A stretch of DNA of 64,000 nt, from the NCBI RefSeq assembly GCF_024704385.1, contig NZ_JAJDFX010000002.1, positions 2,728,001 to 2,792,000 of the forward strand. Direction: 5' to 3'. A program made the translations under genes and the position numbers. The notes beneath the pieces were generated by a model. That model made no database searches, was not told the origin of the DNA, and saw only the letters and a program-made list of their open reading frames with translations. Origin of the DNA: Cellulomonas sp. P24. GTDB lineage: Bacteria > Actinomycetota > Actinomycetes > Actinomycetales > Cellulomonadaceae. Shown in pieces: positions 8,688 through 17,829 of the stretch. The first letter of the stretch is position 1; the number at the start of each line of letters is the position of its first letter.

Positions 8688-11396
8688 ATGTCCGTCGAGC
8701 AGTCGTTCGTGCCGTCGTCCTCCGCCCTCCGCCGTGCGCTGCGCCGCGCCGACGACGGGGTCACCCTGGACCGCACCGAGGCGGAGACCCTGTTGCATGC
8801 CCGTGGCGCCGACCTCGACCGGCTGCTCACCGCCGCCGGTCGGGTGCGTGACGCGGGCCTGGACCGCGCCGGTCGCCCCGGGGTGATCACGTACTCGCGC
8901 AAGGTCTTCATCCCGTTGACCCACCTGTGCCGGGACCGCTGTCACTACTGCGCGTTCGTCCAGACCCCGACCCAGCTCGCGCGTGAGGGCAAGGCGCCGT
9001 ACCTCTCGCCGGACGAGGTGCTCGCGATCGCATCCGAAGGAGCGGCCCTCGGCTGCAAGGAGGCGCTGTTCACGCTCGGCGACCGGCCGGAGGACCGCTG
9101 GCCGGCGGCACGCGAGTGGCTCGACGCGCACGGCTACGACTCGACGCTCGCATACCTGCGGGCGATGGCGATCCGGGTGCTCGAGGAGACCGGCCTGCTC
9201 CCGCACCTCAACCCCGGGGTGATGTCCTGGGAGGAGATCCAGCGGCTCAAGCCCGTCGCGCCGTCGATGGGCATGATGCTCGAGACGACGAGCAGCCGGC
9301 TCTGGACCACGCCGGGCCAGGCGCACCACGGCTCTCCGGACAAGGACCCGGAGCTGCGGCTGCGGGTCCTCGAGGACGCCGGGCGCTCGGGCGTCCCGTT
9401 CACCACCGGTGTACTGCTCGGCATCGGCGAGACGTACGCCGAGCGGGTCGACGCGATGTTCGCGATCCGCGCCTCGGACCGGCGCCACGGGCACGTGCAG
9501 GAGACGATCGTCCAGAACTTCCGTGCGAAGGATCGCACCGTCATGCGGGCTGCCGACGACCTCGCCACCGAGGAGTACGCCGCGGCCGTCGCGGTCACCC
9601 GGCTCGTGCTCGGACCGAGGGCGCGCGTGCAGGCCCCGCCCAACCTGACCGACCCGACCGAGCTCGGTCTGCTGGTGCGCGCGGGGATCGACGACTGGGG
9701 TGGGGTGAGCCCGCTGACCCCGGACCACGTCAACCCCGAGCGACCGTGGCCGCACGTCGACGACCTCGCACGGCTCACGGCCGAGGCCGGCTTCACGCTG
9801 CGCGAGCGGTTGACGGCGCACCCGCACTACGTCCGGGCCGGTGAGCCCTGGATCGACCCGCGGGTCCTGCCGCACGTGCGCGCGCTCGCGGACGGTGACG
9901 GGCTCGCGGTCGAGGGCCGGGTCCCGGTCGGGCGCCCGTGGCAGGAGCCCGACCCGCAGTGGGGGTCGTCCGGGCGCGTCGACCTGAACGTCGAGATCGA
10001 CACGATCGGTCGCACCGGGGACCGCCGGGGAGACTTCGACGCGGTCTATGGCGACTGGGAGGCGCTCCGCGAGGAGGTCCTCGGCGCAGACGAGGCACGT
10101 GCAACGGCCGCGGACGGCGACGGTGCCGCACCGGCGTCCGACGACGACGCGGCCCCGGGGCGGTCGACTCCCGCCCGTCGCGCCGCCGGTCCGGTCCCGC
10201 TCACGTCCGGTTCCGACCCGGCGGTCCGTGCCGCGCTCCTGCGCGCCGAGTCCGACCCGGCGGGTCTCACCGACGCCGAGTACCTCACCCTCTTCTCCGC
10301 TCAGGGTCCCGATCTCGAGGCGCTCGCCGGTCTCGCCGACCGCATCCGCGCGGACGTCAACGGCGACGTCGTGTCCTACGTCGTCAACCGGAACATCAAC
10401 TTCACCAACGTCTGCTACACGGGCTGCCGGTTCTGCGCGTTCGCCCAGCGGCGCACCGACGCGGACGCGTTCACGTTGTCGATCGCGCAGGTCGGGGACC
10501 GGGTCGACGAGGCCTGGTCGATCGGGGCGACGGAGATCTGCATGCAGGGCGGCATCCACCCGGACCTGCCCGGCACCGCGTACTTCGACCTCGCGCGCGA
10601 GGTCAAGGCGCGCCGCCCGGACATCCACCTGCACGCCTTCAGCCCGATGGAGATCGTCAACGGTGCGTCGCGCACCGGTCTGTCGTTCCGCGACTTCCTC
10701 ACGGCTGCGCGTGAGGCGGGCGTCGACACGATCCCCGGGACGGCCGCCGAGATCCTCGACGACGACGTCCGCTGGGTGCTCACCAAGGGCAAGCTGCCGG
10801 CCGCCACGTGGGTCGAGATCGTCACCGCCGCGCACGAGGTCGGGCTGCGGTCCTCGGCGACGATGATGTACGGCCACGTGGACAACCCGACGCACTGGGT
10901 CGGCCACCTGCGCACCCTCGCCGCGATCCAGGACCGGACCGGCGGCTTCACCGAGTTCGTCCCGCTGCCGTTCGTGCACATGAACGCGCCGGTCTACCTC
11001 GCCGGTGTCGCCCGGCCCGGTCCGACCGTCCAGGAGAACCGTGCGGTCCACGCGATCGCCCGGCTCATGCTGCACGGCCGGATCGACCACGTGCAGACGT
11101 CCTGGGTCAAGCTCGGCGTCGAGGGCACGCACGCGATGCTCCGGGGTGGCGCCGACGACCTCGGCGGCACGCTCATGGAGGAGACGATCAGCCGGATGGC
11201 CGGCGCCGACAACGGCTCCGAGAAGACCATCGCGGAGCTCGAGCAGATGGTCGGCGAGATCGGTCGCACCCCGCAGCAGCGCACGACCGAGTACGGCGTG
11301 CCGAGCGCCGAGCGCGTCGAGACGGCCCGGAAGTTCGCGGACATCGGGTTCGCGGCGACCGGCCGGTCGCTCAAGGTGCTGCCGATGGCGCTCTGA
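8688..11396 (+). CDS. fbiC: FbiC, 7,8-didemethyl-8-hydroxy-5-deazariboflavin (Fo) synthase, CofG-CofH fusion
   Basis: 902 residues with two radical-SAM halves. The CofG half has the cluster motif CRDRCHYC at Cys81/85/88; the CofH half has CYTGCRFC at Cys576/580/583. Both are CX3CX2C and intact. The segment between (about residues 460-500) is a low-complexity linker. The enzyme makes Fo, the chromophore of coenzyme F420, from tyrosine and the diaminouracil intermediate of riboflavin synthesis. GTGAGG precedes the ATG. None of the other F420 genes (fbiA, fbiB, fbiD) is in the window, so the pathway is dispersed. Usual length for actinobacterial FbiC is similar (about 850-900). Confidence 0.97.
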   Translation: MSVEQSFVPSSSALRRALRRADDGVTLDRTEAETLLHARGADLDRLLTAAGRVRDAGLDRAGRPGVITYSRKVFIPLTHLCRDRCHYCAFVQTPTQLAREGKAPYLSPDEVLAIASEGAALGCKEALFTLGDRPEDRWPAAREWLDAHGYDSTLAYLRAMAIRVLEETGLLPHLNPGVMSWEEIQRLKPVAPSMGMMLETTSSRLWTTPGQAHHGSPDKDPELRLRVLEDAGRSGVPFTTGVLLGIGETYAERVDAMFAIRASDRRHGHVQETIVQNFRAKDRTVMRAADDLATEEYAAAVAVTRLVLGPRARVQAPPNLTDPTELGLLVRAGIDDWGGVSPLTPDHVNPERPWPHVDDLARLTAEAGFTLRERLTAHPHYVRAGEPWIDPRVLPHVRALADGDGLAVEGRVPVGRPWQEPDPQWGSSGRVDLNVEIDTIGRTGDRRGDFDAVYGDWEALREEVLGADEARATAADGDGAAPASDDDAAPGRSTPARRAAGPVPLTSGSDPAVRAALLRAESDPAGLTDAEYLTLFSAQGPDLEALAGLADRIRADVNGDVVSYVVNRNINFTNVCYTGCRFCAFAQRRTDADAFTLSIAQVGDRVDEAWSIGATEICMQGGIHPDLPGTAYFDLAREVKARRPDIHLHAFSPMEIVNGASRTGLSFRDFLTAAREAGVDTIPGTAAEILDDDVRWVLTKGKLPAATWVEIVTAAHEVGLRSSATMMYGHVDNPTHWVGHLRTLAAIQDRTGGFTEFVPLPFVHMNAPVYLAGVARPGPTVQENRAVHAIARLMLHGRIDHVQTSWVKLGVEGTHAMLRGGADDLGGTLMEETISRMAGADNGSEKTIAELEQMVGEIGRTPQQRTTEYGVPSAERVETARKFADIGFAATGRSLKVLPMAL

Positions 11397-11449
11397 CCGC
11401 AACCTGACCGTGCCGGTGCTGACCTGGCGCTGCGTCGGCGGCGCCGTGA

Positions 11450-11468
11450 GAGCGCCGTAACGGCGCTC
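11450..11468. terminator. Short hairpin between convergent fbiC and marP-like genes
   Basis: GAGCGCCGT and ACGGCGCTC are inverted repeats around one base, giving a GC-rich stem; no T tract follows. It lies between two convergent stops and may act in both directions. Confidence 0.4.
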
Positions 11469-11512
11469 CGGCCGCGCGCCCCTGACGGCCCGAGCCTCGT
11501 CGTCCCGTCAGG

Positions 11513-12679
11513 TCACCCGGCGCTGCAGGCGCCCGTCGCCACGGGTGCCGTCGACGCGAGCGACGCCTCCACCTGAGGTGCCACCTCACCCCAGACGAGC
11601 GCGTAGCCGACGTTCTCCTGGCTGACGGACTTCGCGAACACGATGCCGATCACGCGCCCGTCCGTGCCGATCAGCGGTCCGCCCGAGTTGCCCGGCTCGA
11701 TCGTCGCGGCGACCTCGTAGATGTGCCGGCGGACCGTGCCCTGGTCGTAGATGTTCTGCCCGATCGCCGTCATCTCGGACAGGATGACGGCGTCGTTCGC
11801 CCGGAGCGATCCGCCGCCCGGGTGGCCGAGGACCGCAGCGGAGGAGCCCGAGGCGACGAGGTCGGGGTCGGTGGCGATCGCCGGGTCCCGGAGCGACGGG
11901 ACGTGGAGTACGGCGACGTCCTCATCCGGGTCGAAGTGCACGACCGTCGCCTCGTGCTTCCCGGTCGGGTCCTCGACGACGAGTCCGTGCACGCCGGCGA
12001 CGACGTGCGCGTTGGTGACCACCACGCCGGGGGAGACCACGAACCCGGACCCCTCGACCAGCCCGCCGCAGCCGATGCCGACGACCTTCACGACCGACCG
12101 CTCGGCCGTCAGGACCACGGCGGGGTCGACGGGTGCGCCTGGGGTGACCGGCGTCGGCTGCGGCTCGCCGGCGAGGAAGACGTTCGGGAACCCGTTCGGA
12201 CGGATCAGGGCGCGCAACCGCGAGACGATGTCGGGCGGCGCGGGGAGCGTCGCGTTGAGCGCCTGGATGATCGGCGACGACTGGACCTGCTTGCCGAGGT
12301 CGTAGGCCGTGACGTTGGTGAGCCCGGAGGCCAGCAGCCAGGCGAGGACGAGCACCATCGCGGCCTGCAGCGCGGCGCCGAGGGTCCGGGTGATCGGGCC
12401 GAGGTGCAGCCGGTCGCTCGCGTGGTCGAACCGGCGTGCCACGGCGCTGCCGATCGCGGCGCCGAGCGTGGCGAGCGCAGCGGTGCCGAGGATCGCGACG
12501 GCGAGCTTCGCGAGGGGCTGGTCCACCAGCTGCATCCCGTACGGCACGAGCCTGACACCGAGCAGGAAGCCGCCGACCAGACCGGCCGTCGGCAGCACGA
12601 CCTGCCCGAGGCCGAGCTGGTACCCCCGGACGGCGCCGATGATCAGGGCGACGACGATGAGCAGCGTGACGAGGTTCAT
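11513..12679 (-). CDS. marP: MarP-like membrane serine protease (CvpA-type membrane domain + trypsin-like protease)
   Basis: 388 residues from ATG 12679 with GGAAGAGG upstream; Mycobacterium MarP is about 397. Residues 1-125 hold four hydrophobic helices of the CvpA/colicin V production type. The periplasmic-side protease domain has the full triad: His225 in NAHVVAG, Asp254 in DEDVAVL and Ser332 in GNSGGPL. Cys204 and Cys385 match the positions of the disulfide that stabilises MarP of M. tuberculosis. The family supports acid and oxidative-stress resistance by cleaving cell-wall hydrolases. Symbol assigned by architecture, not by alignment. A longer in-frame start at 12793 adds an arginine-rich stretch and is unlikely. 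Confidence 0.88.
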   Translation of the reverse strand: MNLVTLLIVVALIIGAVRGYQLGLGQVVLPTAGLVGGFLLGVRLVPYGMQLVDQPLAKLAVAILGTAALATLGAAIGSAVARRFDHASDRLHLGPITRTLGAALQAAMVLVLAWLLASGLTNVTAYDLGKQVQSSPIIQALNATLPAPPDIVSRLRALIRPNGFPNVFLAGEPQPTPVTPGAPVDPAVVLTAERSVVKVVGIGCGGLVEGSGFVVSPGVVVTNAHVVAGVHGLVVEDPTGKHEATVVHFDPDEDVAVLHVPSLRDPAIATDPDLVASGSSAAVLGHPGGGSLRANDAVILSEMTAIGQNIYDQGTVRRHIYEVAATIEPGNSGGPLIGTDGRVIGIVFAKSVSQENVGYALVWGEVAPQVEASLASTAPVATGACSAG

Positions 12680-13179
12680 GTCCTCTTCCGTCGAGTCGTG
12701 GACCACGCGGCACGACCCGAGCATCCTGTGCCGCCGGCGGACCGGGCTCGGTACGGGGTCGGGCGCGCGGCCGAGATCGAGCGGGGCCGTCATGGTGGGC
12801 TGATGTGCGGACCCTGGGCGTCACGATACCGAGTCATCCTGGCGTCTGGCTCGGCACCGGGTGGGCCGACGGGGGGCTCGGACGTGAAGGTTGATCCGGA
12901 GGGCCCGGACGTCGTGGTGCTACGCTCGAACGACCACGACGACCTCGGCGCTCTGCTGGGGATCCCCGGCGATGGCGCGACAGATCGCGACCGGTTGGGG
13001 AGCGTGCAGCGGTTGCCCGAGCATCAGGTCCGGGCACAGGCGCTACGGCCATTCCGCCCAGGAACTTCCTTTCCGTTCGTGCGCCCGGCATTCGGTCGAT
13101 GCGTGTGAACCTTCGGCACACCCGTCAGCTCGACGGGCCGTTCGTCGCCTCTCCGAGGCCGACCAATGAAGGATCCACC
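12680..13179. other. 500-base gene-poor stretch between divergent marP-like and DUF3494 genes
   Basis: Small open frames occur on both strands (for example 12886-13108 forward) but have no ribosome site and a composition typical of shadows. The extended -10-like TGCTACGCT at 12918-12926 could serve the DUF3494 gene with a leader of about 250 bases. Nothing else convincing. Confidence 0.4.
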
Positions 13180-14133
13180 ATGACTCCTGTCCACGGACTC
13201 TCCCGCATCGCACACACTCGTCTGGGTGCCTCGGCACTGATGGCGGTCGGGCTGGTGGTGGCGCTTCCCGGCGTCGCGCATGCGGCCGCGCTCCCGGTCC
13301 CTCTCGGCACGGCCGACCCGTTCGTCGTGCTCGCAGGATCGGCGATCACGAACACGGGCGCGACGACGCTCAACGGTGACGTGGGGCTGTCGCCGGCCGA
13401 CGGGTCCTTCGTGACCGGCTTCACCCCGGGGGTGACCCTGAACGGCACCCTTCACGCTGCCGATGCGGTCGCGCTCGGTGCCCAGAACGACCTCACGGCG
13501 GCGTACCTCAACGCCGCCACGCAGTCGCCGGCCACGGCGATCCCGACCGAGCTCGGCGGCACGACGCTCCAGCCCGGCGTCTACAGCGCGGGCACGTACG
13601 GGCTGACCGGCACGCTCACGCTCGACGCAGGCGGCGACCCGGACGCGGTCTTCGTGTTCACGGCGGCGTCGACGCTGATCACCGCATCAGCGAGCTCGGT
13701 CGCGCTGATCAACGACGCGCAGGCGTGCCACGTCTTCTGGCAGGTCACGAGCTCGGCAACGCTGGGCAGCGGCTCCCACTTCCAGGGGACCATCCTGGCG
13801 TTGACCAGTGTCTCTCTCGGTACCGGGGCGACGGTCGACGGCAGGGTCTTGGCGCGCAACGGCGCGGTCACGCTGCAGGGGAACACGATCACCCGGCCTG
13901 TCTGCGCGGCCCCGGCAACCACGCCGGCAACCACACCGGCAACCACGCCGGCAGCATCGGGCTCGGTCAGCCCGAGCCAGGTCACTGCGGTCCCGGTCGG
14001 TGCGGTCTCGACCGGTGACGGCAGCACGAGTGGTGGCTCGGGCCCCGTCGGGCTCGCGGTGATCGGCGCGCTCGCGGTCGCCGGGGCAGGCGGAGTGTCA
14101 TGGTTCGCCGTGCGCCGCCGGTCGAACGCCTGA
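13180..14133 (+). CDS. Ice-binding-like (DUF3494) surface protein with C-terminal membrane anchor
   Basis: 317 residues from ATG 13180 (AAGGAT upstream). Signal peptide residues 1-35 ending in AHA-AA. The DUF3494 beta-solenoid follows: LGTADPFVVLAGSAITNTG, TTLNGDVGLSP, TLQPGVYSAGT, PDAVFVFTAASTL, QVTSSATLGSGSHFQGTI and GATVDGRVLARNGAVTL are the recurring family elements. A TTPA-repeat linker leads to a C-terminal transmembrane helix (GLAVIGALAVAGAGGV) and a basic tail RRRSN, the layout of a sortase substrate, but no LPXTG or LAXTG is present. Many DUF3494 proteins are adhesins or unknown, so ice binding is not implied. The 3' end overlaps the sortase gene. Confidence 0.85.
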   Translation: MTPVHGLSRIAHTRLGASALMAVGLVVALPGVAHAAALPVPLGTADPFVVLAGSAITNTGATTLNGDVGLSPADGSFVTGFTPGVTLNGTLHAADAVALGAQNDLTAAYLNAATQSPATAIPTELGGTTLQPGVYSAGTYGLTGTLTLDAGGDPDAVFVFTAASTLITASASSVALINDAQACHVFWQVTSSATLGSGSHFQGTILALTSVSLGTGATVDGRVLARNGAVTLQGNTITRPVCAAPATTPATTPATTPAASGSVSPSQVTAVPVGAVSTGDGSTSGGSGPVGLAVIGALAVAGAGGVSWFAVRRRSNA

Positions 14134-14819
14134 ACGCGCGGCGCGGTCCCGGCCCATCGGGTGCGCGACCGCGCCGGGGCGTCGGCGCACGAGCAGCGCG
14201 ACTCGCGCTGCTCGTGCTCGTGGGTCTGAGCACGGGCGCGTGCTCGACCCTGTCCGCTCCTGGGCCGACGGAGCCGGCCGTCGTGCCGGTCGCGAGCGCG
14301 CCGAGCTCGGCCCCACCGGTCGCGAGCGTGCCCCGCTCGTCGTCGAGTCCCGTCGAGCCCGTGCACCTGAGCAGATCAGCGCCGGTCCGTCTCCAGATTC
14401 CGGCGATCGGGGTGGACTCGACCCTCATGCCGCTCGGGCTGAATCCGGACGGGACGATGCAGGTGCCGCCGAGCGGCTTCCCGGCGGGCTGGTACACCGG
14501 TGCGCCGACTCCGGGTGAGCTCGGCCCGGCCATCATCGCGGGCCACGTCGACTGGAACGGTCCGGGCGTCTTCTTCGAGCTCCGACGCATCGTGCCCGGC
14601 GACAGGATCTCGGTCACTCGCGCCGACGCGGGTGTCGCCGTGTTCCGCGTGACCCGAGTCGCGGAGTATCCGAAGGACGCGTTCCCCACCGCGCTCGTCT
14701 ACGGGGACATCGACCACGCCGGGTTGCGTCTGATCACCTGCGGCGGCTCGTGGGACGCGACGACGCACCACTACGAGGACAACACCGTCGTCTTCGCCGA
14801 GCTCGTCCCGCCGGCGTGA
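14100..14819 (+). CDS. Sortase, class F-like
   Basis: 239 residues, ATG 14100, overlapping the DUF3494 gene by 34 bases in another frame, so the two are coupled. The N-terminus is basic, then hydrophobic (ARLALLVLVGLSTGAC); the Cys could be a lipobox or simply part of the membrane anchor. A Ser/Pro linker is followed by the sortase barrel: VRLQIPAIGVDSTLMPLGL, the catalytic His in IIAGHVDWNGPGVFF, and the catalytic Cys in LRLITCGGSWD, followed by HHYEDNTVVFAEL. The spacing fits actinobacterial class F enzymes. I cannot assign the catalytic Arg with confidence. The likely substrate is the neighbouring DUF3494 protein. Confidence 0.87.
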   Translation: MVRRAPPVERLNARRGPGPSGARPRRGVGARAARLALLVLVGLSTGACSTLSAPGPTEPAVVPVASAPSSAPPVASVPRSSSSPVEPVHLSRSAPVRLQIPAIGVDSTLMPLGLNPDGTMQVPPSGFPAGWYTGAPTPGELGPAIIAGHVDWNGPGVFFELRRIVPGDRISVTRADAGVAVFRVTRVAEYPKDAFPTALVYGDIDHAGLRLITCGGSWDATTHHYEDNTVVFAELVPPA

Positions 14820-14891
14820 CGGTCGTGGCACGGGCGCGACGTGGTGGCTCTCGAGCGGTGCGCGGCGCGACGGCTCACCGTCGGCGTCCGG

Positions 14892-15908
14892 TCAGGAGGT
14901 CTCCAGCTCCGCCGAGTACGTCCCGTGGCGAGCAGCGCCGTTGAGGGCGGCCCGGTGCAGCAGCGCCTCCTGCGCCGCACGCCGGTTCGCGGGATCGCCC
15001 CGCCACGCCCGCAGGACCGGGCCCTGGAGCGCGCGTCCGAACGAGAAGCTCAGCTCCCACGGGTGCGGCCCACGCCGGTTCATTGCGTTCAGCCGCGCGG
15101 TCGCCTGTGCGTCGGTCTGCCCGCCGGAGAGGAACACGAGCCCCGGTACCGCGGCGGGGACCGTGCGCCGCATGGTGTCGATCGTCGCCACGGCGATCTC
15201 GTCGTCGGTCGCCTGGACCGGGCAGTCCTGGCCCGGGAGGACCATGTTCGGCTTGAGCAGGGTCGCCTCGAGCACGACGCGGTGCCGCGCGAGCTGGGCG
15301 TAGACCTCGCGGAGCGTCGCCTCGGTGACCTCGGCGCACCGGGCGAGCGTGTGGTCGCCGTCCATGAGGACCTCGGGCTCGACGATCGGGACGAGCCCGG
15401 CCTCCTGGGCGAGGGCTGCGTACCGGGCCAGGGCGTGCGCGTTCGCCTCGAGGCACGTGCTCGACGGCCGACCATCGCCGATCCGGATCACGGCACGCCA
15501 CTTGGCGAAGCGGGCGCCGAGGGTCACGTAGTCGGCGAGCCGACCGCGGAGACCGTCGAGCCCGGCCGTGACGACCTCGTCGGGGAAACCGGCGAGGGGC
15601 TTCGTGCCGCCGTCGACCTTGATGCCCGGGACGACGCCCTGGTGGAGCAGGAGCTCGGCGGTCGGCGTGCCGTCGTCGGTCTGGTGACGGATCGTCTCGT
15701 CGAAGAGGATCACGCCGCTGATGTGGTCGCCCAGCCCGGGGGTCGTGAACAGGATCTCGCGGTAGGCGCTGCGCGACGTCTCGGTCGACTCGACGCCGAT
15801 CCCGGCGAAGCGCTTGGCGATCGTCGGTGTGCTCTCGTCGGCGGCAAGGATCCCCTTCCCCGAGCTGACCAGCACGTGCGCGGTCAAGACCATGGCATCG
15901 AGGTCCAT
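14892..15908 (-). CDS. Fructose-bisphosphate aldolase, class I
   Basis: 338 residues from ATG 15908 (GAAGAAGG 9 bases upstream); GTG 15941 would add 11 residues and also has a plausible site. Family signatures: LVSSGKGILAADEST at the N-terminus, SGVILFDETI, GIKVDGGTKPL, ARFAKWRAVIRI, VPIVEPEVLMDGDH and the Schiff-base lysine in EATLLKPNMVLPG, then GLVFLSGGQTDAQATARLNAMN. It splits fructose 1,6-bisphosphate to dihydroxyacetone phosphate and glyceraldehyde 3-phosphate without metal. The C-terminus (GTYSAELETS) corresponds to the flexible tail of the family. Convergent with the sortase gene. Confidence 0.95.
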   Translation of the reverse strand: MDLDAMVLTAHVLVSSGKGILAADESTPTIAKRFAGIGVESTETSRSAYREILFTTPGLGDHISGVILFDETIRHQTDDGTPTAELLLHQGVVPGIKVDGGTKPLAGFPDEVVTAGLDGLRGRLADYVTLGARFAKWRAVIRIGDGRPSSTCLEANAHALARYAALAQEAGLVPIVEPEVLMDGDHTLARCAEVTEATLREVYAQLARHRVVLEATLLKPNMVLPGQDCPVQATDDEIAVATIDTMRRTVPAAVPGLVFLSGGQTDAQATARLNAMNRRGPHPWELSFSFGRALQGPVLRAWRGDPANRRAAQEALLHRAALNGAARHGTYSAELETS

Positions 15909-15983
15909 CGTGGCCACCTTCTTCGGGAGCTGTCCCTCCACCGTCGAACCTGCTCCCTGACGCGCGCGAGAGACCTTCGTCCT

Positions 15984-16001
15984 CCACGACCCCGGTCGTG
16001 G
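15984..16001 (-). terminator. Hairpin abutting the stop of the hydroxyisobutyrate-dehydrogenase-like gene
   Basis: CCACGACC and GGTCGTGG form an 8-bp stem with a two-base spacer directly behind the stop codon on the reverse strand. No T tract. Confidence 0.4.
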
Positions 16002-16877
16002 TCAGCGGTGTCGCGCGACCTCGATGATGCTGCTCTCGTTGAGCTCGCCGAGCCCGGACGCGACCAACCGGTCCAGGCCGGCCAGTGCCGTCCGCCCGAG
16101 CGCCGCGGGCAGCCCGAGCGCCTCGGCGAGAGCGACGCCGTACGCCGCATCCTTGCGGCGGAGCGCGCCGGAGAACGTGACCTCGCGGTCGTGGTCGCCG
16201 CTCACCATGCGGAGCGCGTTGCGCACGACCTGGGGGCTCGCCGCCTGGCCGCTCGCGATCGCCCGGGCGACCTGGTCGAGATCCAGCCCGGCACGCTCGG
16301 CCAGCGCGATGCCCTCGGCCGCGGCGGCGATCTGGACCGCCCCCATGAGGTTGATCATCAGCTTGTAGACGGTCCCCGTACCGACGGGCCCGAAGTGCAG
16401 GACCTCGGTCGCGAGCGCGGCGAGCAGCGGCTCGGCCGCACGCAGGTCGGCCGGGTCGGACCCCACCAGGAGCGTCAACCGTCCGCCGGCGGCGGCGTCC
16501 GGGAGGCCGGTCACCGGACAGTCGACGTAGCGGCGACCCGTCGCGCGGACGGCCGCTGCGAGCTCGAGGACCCACCCCCAGGACAGCGTCGAGCACTCGA
16601 TCGCCAGCGCGTCCCCGGCCGGGTCCGCCGCGAGGACGCCGTCCGGTCCCAGCCAGGCCGCGCGCGACGCGTCGTCGTCGCTGACCATGCACACGACCGC
16701 GTCGACGCCCTCCGCCGCCGCGCGTGGGCTCGGTGCGAGCCGCGCGCCGGCCCGCACGAGATCGGCGGCCTTCTCCGGGGTGCGGTTGTGCACGACGACG
16801 TCGTGACCGGCGGCCAGGAGCCGGCCCGCCATCCCGTGCCCCATCCGACCGAGACCGATGAACGCGACGCGTGACAT
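16002..16877 (-). CDS. NAD(P)-dependent beta-hydroxyacid dehydrogenase (3-hydroxyisobutyrate dehydrogenase family)
   Basis: 291 residues from ATG 16877. The cofactor-binding start is VAFIGLGRMGHGMAGRLL, with HNRTPEK after strand 2: a basic residue there suggests NADP preference (inference). Substrate-binding strand YVDCPVTGLPDAA corresponds to the family D-A-P-V-S-G segment, and the catalytic lysine is in GTGTVYKLMINLM. The C-terminal helical domain (RRKDAAYGVALAEALGLP) matches the K-D segment of the family. The acid substrate is not predictable; 3-hydroxyisobutyrate, glyoxylate or tartronate semialdehyde are all possible. Confidence 0.9.
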   Translation of the reverse strand: MSRVAFIGLGRMGHGMAGRLLAAGHDVVVHNRTPEKAADLVRAGARLAPSPRAAAEGVDAVVCMVSDDDASRAAWLGPDGVLAADPAGDALAIECSTLSWGWVLELAAAVRATGRRYVDCPVTGLPDAAAGGRLTLLVGSDPADLRAAEPLLAALATEVLHFGPVGTGTVYKLMINLMGAVQIAAAAEGIALAERAGLDLDQVARAIASGQAASPQVVRNALRMVSGDHDREVTFSGALRRKDAAYGVALAEALGLPAALGRTALAGLDRLVASGLGELNESSIIEVARHR

Positions 16878-17022
16878 CCCGCCACTGTAGGTCGGCCGAC
16901 CACGGCCGCGGCGAGTCGTCCGCTCGGCTGTCGCAGCCGCCCGGACGGGCCTACCGTCAGGAGTAAGGACCCACGTCCGCACCATGGGCGAATGGCGCGG
17001 ACCACCTCGGGAGGAGCTCGCC

Positions 17023-17304
17023 ATGGTCCACACCTGGAACGTGAAGATCCATCTCTTCGACGCCGATGAGGTCCGCTCCGACGACGAGATCACGACCGCC
17101 CACGCGGTTCTGACGACGTCATCCGGGACGACGCTCGAAGGGTATGGTCGCGCCCGCCGGAACCCGGTCGACCGCGACATCCCCGAGATCGGTGAGGAGC
17201 TCGCGGCAGCCCGCGCCCTGCGCCACCTGGCCGACCGGCTCCTCAAGGCGACGACGGACGACATCGAGCAGATCGAGCACCACAAGGTCCACCTGCACAT
17301 CTGA
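17023..17304 (+). CDS. DUF1876 family protein
   Basis: 93 residues from ATG 17023 behind a strong GGGAGGAG site. The sequence fits the actinobacterial DUF1876 family: HTWNVKIHLFDAD, TTAHAVL, LEGYGRARRNPVDRDIPEIGEELAAARAL and the LADRLLKATTDDIEQI helix, a small alpha/beta fold resembling a double-stranded-RNA-binding shape. No biochemical role is established. It is followed 70 bases later by another tiny gene on the same strand. Confidence 0.85.
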   Translation: MVHTWNVKIHLFDADEVRSDDEITTAHAVLTTSSGTTLEGYGRARRNPVDRDIPEIGEELAAARALRHLADRLLKATTDDIEQIEHHKVHLHI

Positions 17305-17373
17305 CCTCCGCTGTCGCCGCCCGCGCCTCGCTCTCCTCTGGACAGGGTGCCTGCGCGGGAGGATCGTCGAGTG

Positions 17374-17592
17374 ATGGGCGAGGTCGTGGCACTGGCGCGG
17401 ACAGGGACCACCGCTGTGCCCGACGTGCGTCGTGACCGCCGCGAGCTTCAGATCAGCTGGCACGAGGTCGACGACGTGTTCGTCATCAGCCTGTGGCGCG
17501 CGGGGCGCTGCACGGGCACCGTCCGCATCGGGCCGGAGGCCGCCGCCGAGGTGATCGGTGCGCTCGCGGACGGTCTCGCGGAGAGAGGCTGA
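17374..17592 (+). CDS. Small hypothetical protein
   Basis: 72 residues from ATG 17374; GTG 17371 immediately before is equally possible since GGGAGG lies 8 bases ahead of it. The protein is a compact alpha/beta candidate: LQISWHEVDDVFVISLWRAGRCTGTVRI then a helix AAAEVIGALADGLAERG. This looks like a small nucleotide- or ligand-free domain found next to DUF1876 genes, but I cannot name it. Confidence 0.6.
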   Translation: MGEVVALARTGTTAVPDVRRDRRELQISWHEVDDVFVISLWRAGRCTGTVRIGPEAAAEVIGALADGLAERG

Positions 17593-17829
17593 CGTCGTCG
17601 TCGGCGGACCGAGGCCCCGGCACCGACCGTGCAGGCGCGGCATCGGACGTGAAGGCGCTCCCGAGCATGCCAGCCACGCAGGGGGGCAGGGGCCGACTCG
17701 CTCGGGAGCGCTGAGTACAAGTATCGGTCATCCAGGTGGGTGCCTTGAGCCATTCGAGGGATTCACAGCAAACTCTCACGAAGTCCGGCTGCGGGGCGCG
17801 TGCCGTCAGCGGCGCGCGGGTGCGCGCGG

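Noticed and set aside
8160-11402. 1080-residue reverse-strand open frame opposite fbiC
   Set aside because: No motifs and typical high-GC antisense composition; fbiC has both radical-SAM clusters.
12834-13121. Small open frames on both strands between the marP-like and DUF3494 genes
   Set aside because: No ribosome sites, no recognisable fold and Arg/Pro-rich composition; left as intergenic.
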